From Gammaproteobacteria bacterium (GTDB taxonomy: Bacteria > Pseudomonadota > Gammaproteobacteria > UBA6429 > Thiohalophilaceae), in NCBI GenBank assembly GCA_013152045.1, contig JAADGZ010000015.1, forward strand, positions 1-6,410: a DNA stretch of 6,410 bases. Direction: 5' to 3'. The notes under the pieces are model-generated. The model was not told the origin of the DNA. It saw only the letters and a program-made list of their open reading frames with translations, and did no database searches. This document shows positions 4,078-6,410 of the stretch, in pieces (position 1 is the first letter of the stretch; every line of letters begins with the position of its first letter). The position numbers and the translations under genes were made by a program.

Positions 4078-5973
4078 ATGAGTGTCGATACGCATAAGGA
4101 AACACTGAGTTTCCAGACCGAGGTCAAACAGCTACTGAATCTAATGATTCACTCACTGTATTCCAACAAGGAAATTTTTCTGCGGGAGCTGATCTCCAAT
4201 GCTTCCGATGCCTGTGACAAATTACGTTTTGAGGCGCTGGCGGATGATGCCCTGTTTGAGAATGACAGCGAATTGAAAATTCAGGTGAGCTATGACAAGG
4301 ACGCCCGCACGGTTACGATTTCTGATAATGGCATTGGTATGAACCGTCAAGAAGTGACCGAAAATATCGGCACTATCGCTAATTCGGGTACGCGCAAATT
4401 CCTCGATAACATGACCGGTGATCAGGCTAAAGATGCGAATCTGATTGGCCAGTTCGGAGTGGGGTTTTATTCTGTTTTTATTGTTGCTGACAAGGTGACA
4501 CTGGAAACGCGTCGCGCCGGTTTGGGTAAAGAACATGGCGTATCCTGGCAATCCACTGGCGAAGGTGAATACAGTCTGGAAACCATTGAGCGGGAAGCGC
4601 GGGGTACAAGTATTACCCTGCATCTACGCGAAGATGAATCCGAGTTCAGTGAACCTTATCGTCTGCGTTCTATCATTAATAAATATTCAGATCATATCTC
4701 CATGCCTATCCTGATGCCCAAGCTGGATGACAAGGGTGAGTCAACTGATGAAATGGAAACGGTCAACAAGGGTTCAGCCCTGTGGACAAGAGCCAAGTCG
4801 GAGATTAGCGATGAAGAGTATAAAGAGTTCTACAAGCATGTGGCGCATGATTTTGAAGAGCCTCTGACCTGGCTACACAACAAGGTCGAAGGAACCCAGA
4901 GTTATACCACGCTGTTTTATCTGCCGAAGCGTGCGCCTTTTGATCTGTATGATCGGGATAAACGTTATGGCATCAAGTTATATGTTAAGCGTGTTTTCAT
5001 TATGGATGACGCTGAACAGTTGATGCCCAACTACCTGCGTTTCATTCGTGGGGTTGTCGATTCGGATGATCTGCCGCTGAACATATCCCGTGAAATTCTG
5101 CAGCATAACCGCCAGATCGATACGATTCGAAATGGTTCGGTGAAAAAAATCATCAGCATGTTGGAGAAAATGGCTAAGGATGATCCAGAACAATATGCAA
5201 TTTTCTGGAAAGAATTTGGCAATGTCTTTAAAGAAGGTCCGGCAGAAGATTTTGCCAATAAAGATAAATTGCTCAAGCTGATGCGTTTTGCTTCAACCCA
5301 TAATGATTCAGATGAACAGAACGTATCGTTGGATGATTACGTAAGTCGTATGCAAGACAAGCAGGATAAAATCTATTACCTGACAGCTGAAAGTTATGCC
5401 GCAGCTAAAAACAGTCCACATCTGGAGCTATTCCGCAAGAAGGATATCGAAGTTCTGCTCATGTATGATCGGGTTGATGAGTGGATGATGTCCTATCTGG
5501 AAGAATTTGACGGCAAGAAACTGGTATCCATTGCCAAGGGTAATCTAGATCTGGGTGATCTGGAAGACAAGGAAGATAAGGCGAAGGCGAAGAAAGCCGA
5601 GAAAGAATACAAAGATCTTCTTAAACGAATGAAAGAGGTTCTGGGTGATAAGGTCAAGGAAGTGCGTATTTCACATCGACTGACTGATTCACCTTCTTGT
5701 CTGGTCGTTGAAGAAGATGCTATGGCGTTGAATATGCAGAAGTTGCTTAAACAGGCCGGACAAAATGTGCCCAACCTGGAACCCATTCTGGAAGTGAATC
5801 CGGAGCATCTTTTGATAGAACGTTTGCGTAATGAACAGGATGAGGAACGTTTCTCTGACTGGAGCCAGGTACTCTTTGAACAGGCCATGTTGAGTGAAGG
5901 TGGGCAGCTGGAAGATCCTGCCAGTTTTGTTAGTCGTATCAATTTGTTATTCAAAACGCTGGCAGATAAGTAA
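4078..5973 (+). CDS. htpG: HtpG, bacterial Hsp90 molecular chaperone
   Basis: ATG at 4078 gives 631 residues, near the 624 of E. coli HtpG, and follows AGGAG (4063-4067) by 10 nt. The frame is open 23 codons further up, but that part would start before the predicted transcription start. The N-terminal GHKL ATPase domain (about 1-215) shows [17 protein letters not shown] with catalytic Glu37 and Asn41, SDNGIGM (Asp83), and the lid and glycine loop IANSGTRKF and GQFGVGFYS (about 124-132). The middle domain (about 230-495) includes [29 protein letters not shown] and the ILQHNR segment with the arginine expected to contact ATP. A Lys/Glu-rich linker ([16 protein letters not shown]) leads to the C-terminal dimerisation domain. 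The dimer remodels client proteins in the cytoplasm, in other bacteria together with DnaK. The gene appears monocistronic: own RpoH promoter upstream, intrinsic terminator 28 nt after the stop. Confidence 0.99.
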   Translation: MSVDTHKETLSFQTEVKQLLNLMIHSLYSNKEIFLRELISNASDACDKLRFEALADDALFENDSELKIQVSYDKDARTVTISDNGIGMNRQEVTENIGTIANSGTRKFLDNMTGDQAKDANLIGQFGVGFYSVFIVADKVTLETRRAGLGKEHGVSWQSTGEGEYSLETIEREARGTSITLHLREDESEFSEPYRLRSIINKYSDHISMPILMPKLDDKGESTDEMETVNKGSALWTRAKSEISDEEYKEFYKHVAHDFEEPLTWLHNKVEGTQSYTTLFYLPKRAPFDLYDRDKRYGIKLYVKRVFIMDDAEQLMPNYLRFIRGVVDSDDLPLNISREILQHNRQIDTIRNGSVKKIISMLEKMAKDDPEQYAIFWKEFGNVFKEGPAEDFANKDKLLKLMRFASTHNDSDEQNVSLDDYVSRMQDKQDKIYYLTAESYAAAKNSPHLELFRKKDIEVLLMYDRVDEWMMSYLEEFDGKKLVSIAKGNLDLGDLEDKEDKAKAKKAEKEYKDLLKRMKEVLGDKVKEVRISHRLTDSPSCLVVEEDAMALNMQKLLKQAGQNVPNLEPILEVNPEHLLIERLRNEQDEERFSDWSQVLFEQAMLSEGGQLEDPASFVSRINLLFKTLADK

Positions 5974-6001
5974 AGCCGCGTACTGGAGTAAGAGAAAATA
6001 C

Positions 6002-6041
6002 GGCCTGTTCTGAATTAAGTTCTGAACAGGCCATACTTTTT
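6002..6041 (+). terminator. Intrinsic terminator of htpG
   Basis: GGCCTGTTC (6002-6010) pairs with GAACAGGCC (6024-6032) over 9 bp. TTTTT follows at 6037-6041 after ATAC. An A-rich stretch before the left arm (5994-5998) would make it work to some degree in the opposite direction too. Confidence 0.85.
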
Positions 6042-6064
6042 AATCTCTGTTGGGTTTAATTTCC

Positions 6065-6078
6065 CGCTGCTTGCAGCG
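6065..6078. repeat. Short GC-rich hairpin CGCTGC/GCAGCG
   Basis: CGCTGC (6065-6070) and GCAGCG (6073-6078) flank TT. It lies just before the REP-like element at 6086 and may be part of the same repeat cluster. Short length leaves this uncertain. Confidence 0.35.
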
Positions 6079-6085
6079 AAAAACA

Positions 6086-6116
6086 GTAGGATGGGTAGAG
6101 CGAAGCGAAGCCCATC
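6086..6116 (+). repeat. REP-like element, GTAGGATGGG...CCCATC copy
   Basis: GATGGG (6090-6095) pairs with CCCATC (6111-6116) around a loop containing GCGAAGCGAAG. It is the sister of the 2485-2516 element, with the T-A pair of that stem replaced by A-T. Like it, this copy lies just downstream of a gene terminator. Confidence 0.7.
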
Positions 6117-6134
6117 GGCGGATTACAACTTGAT

Positions 6135-6157
6135 ACCCCGCCCGCTTGCGGCGGGGT
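6135..6157. terminator. Strong GC-rich stem-loop between converging genes
   Basis: ACCCCGCC (6135-6142) pairs with GGCGGGGT (6150-6157) over 8 bp, with further GC pairing inside the loop CGCTTGC. TGTTTATT follows on the plus strand. It sits 7 bp beyond the stop of the minus-strand sorting-tail gene and downstream of htpG. It may be a terminator for the minus-strand gene, though the T-tract on that side is poor, or a further REP-like hairpin. Confidence 0.6.
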
Positions 6158-6163
6158 TGTTTA

Positions 6164-6410
6164 TTAGGCTTGCTTGAAAAGATTAGCCCTTTTTCTTTTT
6201 GCCGATTTGGCAAACCCTATCAGGCCGCTGGCAAACAGCCATATGGAAGCCGGTACAGGCACGGCTGAGACCATGAGTTTGGCAGAGCCGGCGGTACCGG
6301 GTGTTCCCGCATCACCAGCTCCATAGGTCTCTGTGTTGGGTGTTATCTGATAATTGTCAATTTCGCTGGGGAGCGAGAGAAGTTCAGCACTTTTACCGCT
6401 TTTTACAAAT
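6164..6410 (-). CDS. VPLPA/PEP-CTERM-type exported protein, C-terminal part only
   Basis: The frame is open from the window edge for 81 codons to a double stop TAATAA (the coding frame ends at 6164). The upstream part is polar and low in complexity (GAGDAGTPGTAGSAK). The end has the three-part sorting signal: VPVPAS, then a hydrophobic helix IWLFASGLIGFA, then a basic cluster KSAKRKR and a short tail. This is the VPLPA-type variant of the PEP-CTERM signal, recognised by exosortase in exopolysaccharide-producing gram-negative bacteria; such proteins are exported by Sec and processed at the membrane. The N-terminal domain and signal peptide are outside the window, so the protein's own role is unknown. 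Presence of the tail predicts an exosortase gene elsewhere in the genome. Confidence 0.85.
   Translation of the reverse strand, partial: FVKSGKSAELLSLPSEIDNYQITPNTETYGAGDAGTPGTAGSAKLMVSAVPVPASIWLFASGLIGFAKSAKRKRANLFKQA

Noticed and set aside
4063..4078. RNA thermometer hiding the htpG Shine-Dalgarno sequence
   Set aside because: No complementary CTCCT-like stretch occurs in the predicted leader; TCTTGCCAAGA nearby has a one-base centre and cannot form a real loop.
4222..5954. Minus-strand open frames inside htpG
   Set aside because: They are antisense shadows of a highly conserved gene; the serine/arginine-rich products reflect the Lys/Glu-rich coding strand.

Overview
The window looks like chromosomal DNA of a moderate-GC gammaproteobacterium. 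This is inferred from protein character (HtpG, an RhdA-type rhodanese with a CxxHHRS active-site loop, a VPLPA/PEP-CTERM-type sorting tail) and from REP-like repeats of the GTAGGwTGGG...CCCAwC and GTTCCCACGC...GCGTGGGAAC kinds. No tRNA, rRNA, CRISPR array, transposase or phage gene was found.

Left part (1-2372). The first 64 codons of a RegB/PrrB-like membrane sensor histidine kinase run leftwards out of the window. Divergent from it is a compact three-gene unit: a Met- and Cys-rich outer-membrane beta-barrel protein, a small monohaem cytochrome c lipoprotein, and a TlpA-like thioredoxin. The last two genes overlap. Between kinase and operon lie two abutting 15-bp inverted repeats, GCGACAAATTGTCGC and GCGACACTGTGTCAC. 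Their half-sites match the GCGNC/GNCGC pattern known for RegA/PrrA-type response regulators. The simplest reading is a redox-responsive two-component system that controls itself and an envelope redox or metal-handling operon. This is the most interesting part of the window.

Middle (2373-3579). A cluster of REP-like hairpins ends in a perfect 21-bp stem-loop shared by converging genes. On the minus strand follows an operon of a 49-aa two-helix membrane protein and an RhdA-like thiosulfate sulfurtransferase.

Right part (3580-6410). A gene-poor stretch of about 500 bp ends in a very good sigma-32 heat-shock promoter for htpG, the Hsp90 chaperone, which is complete and followed by an intrinsic terminator. 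Another REP-like element and a strong GC-rich hairpin separate htpG from the 3' end of a minus-strand gene for a VPLPA/PEP-CTERM surface or exported protein.
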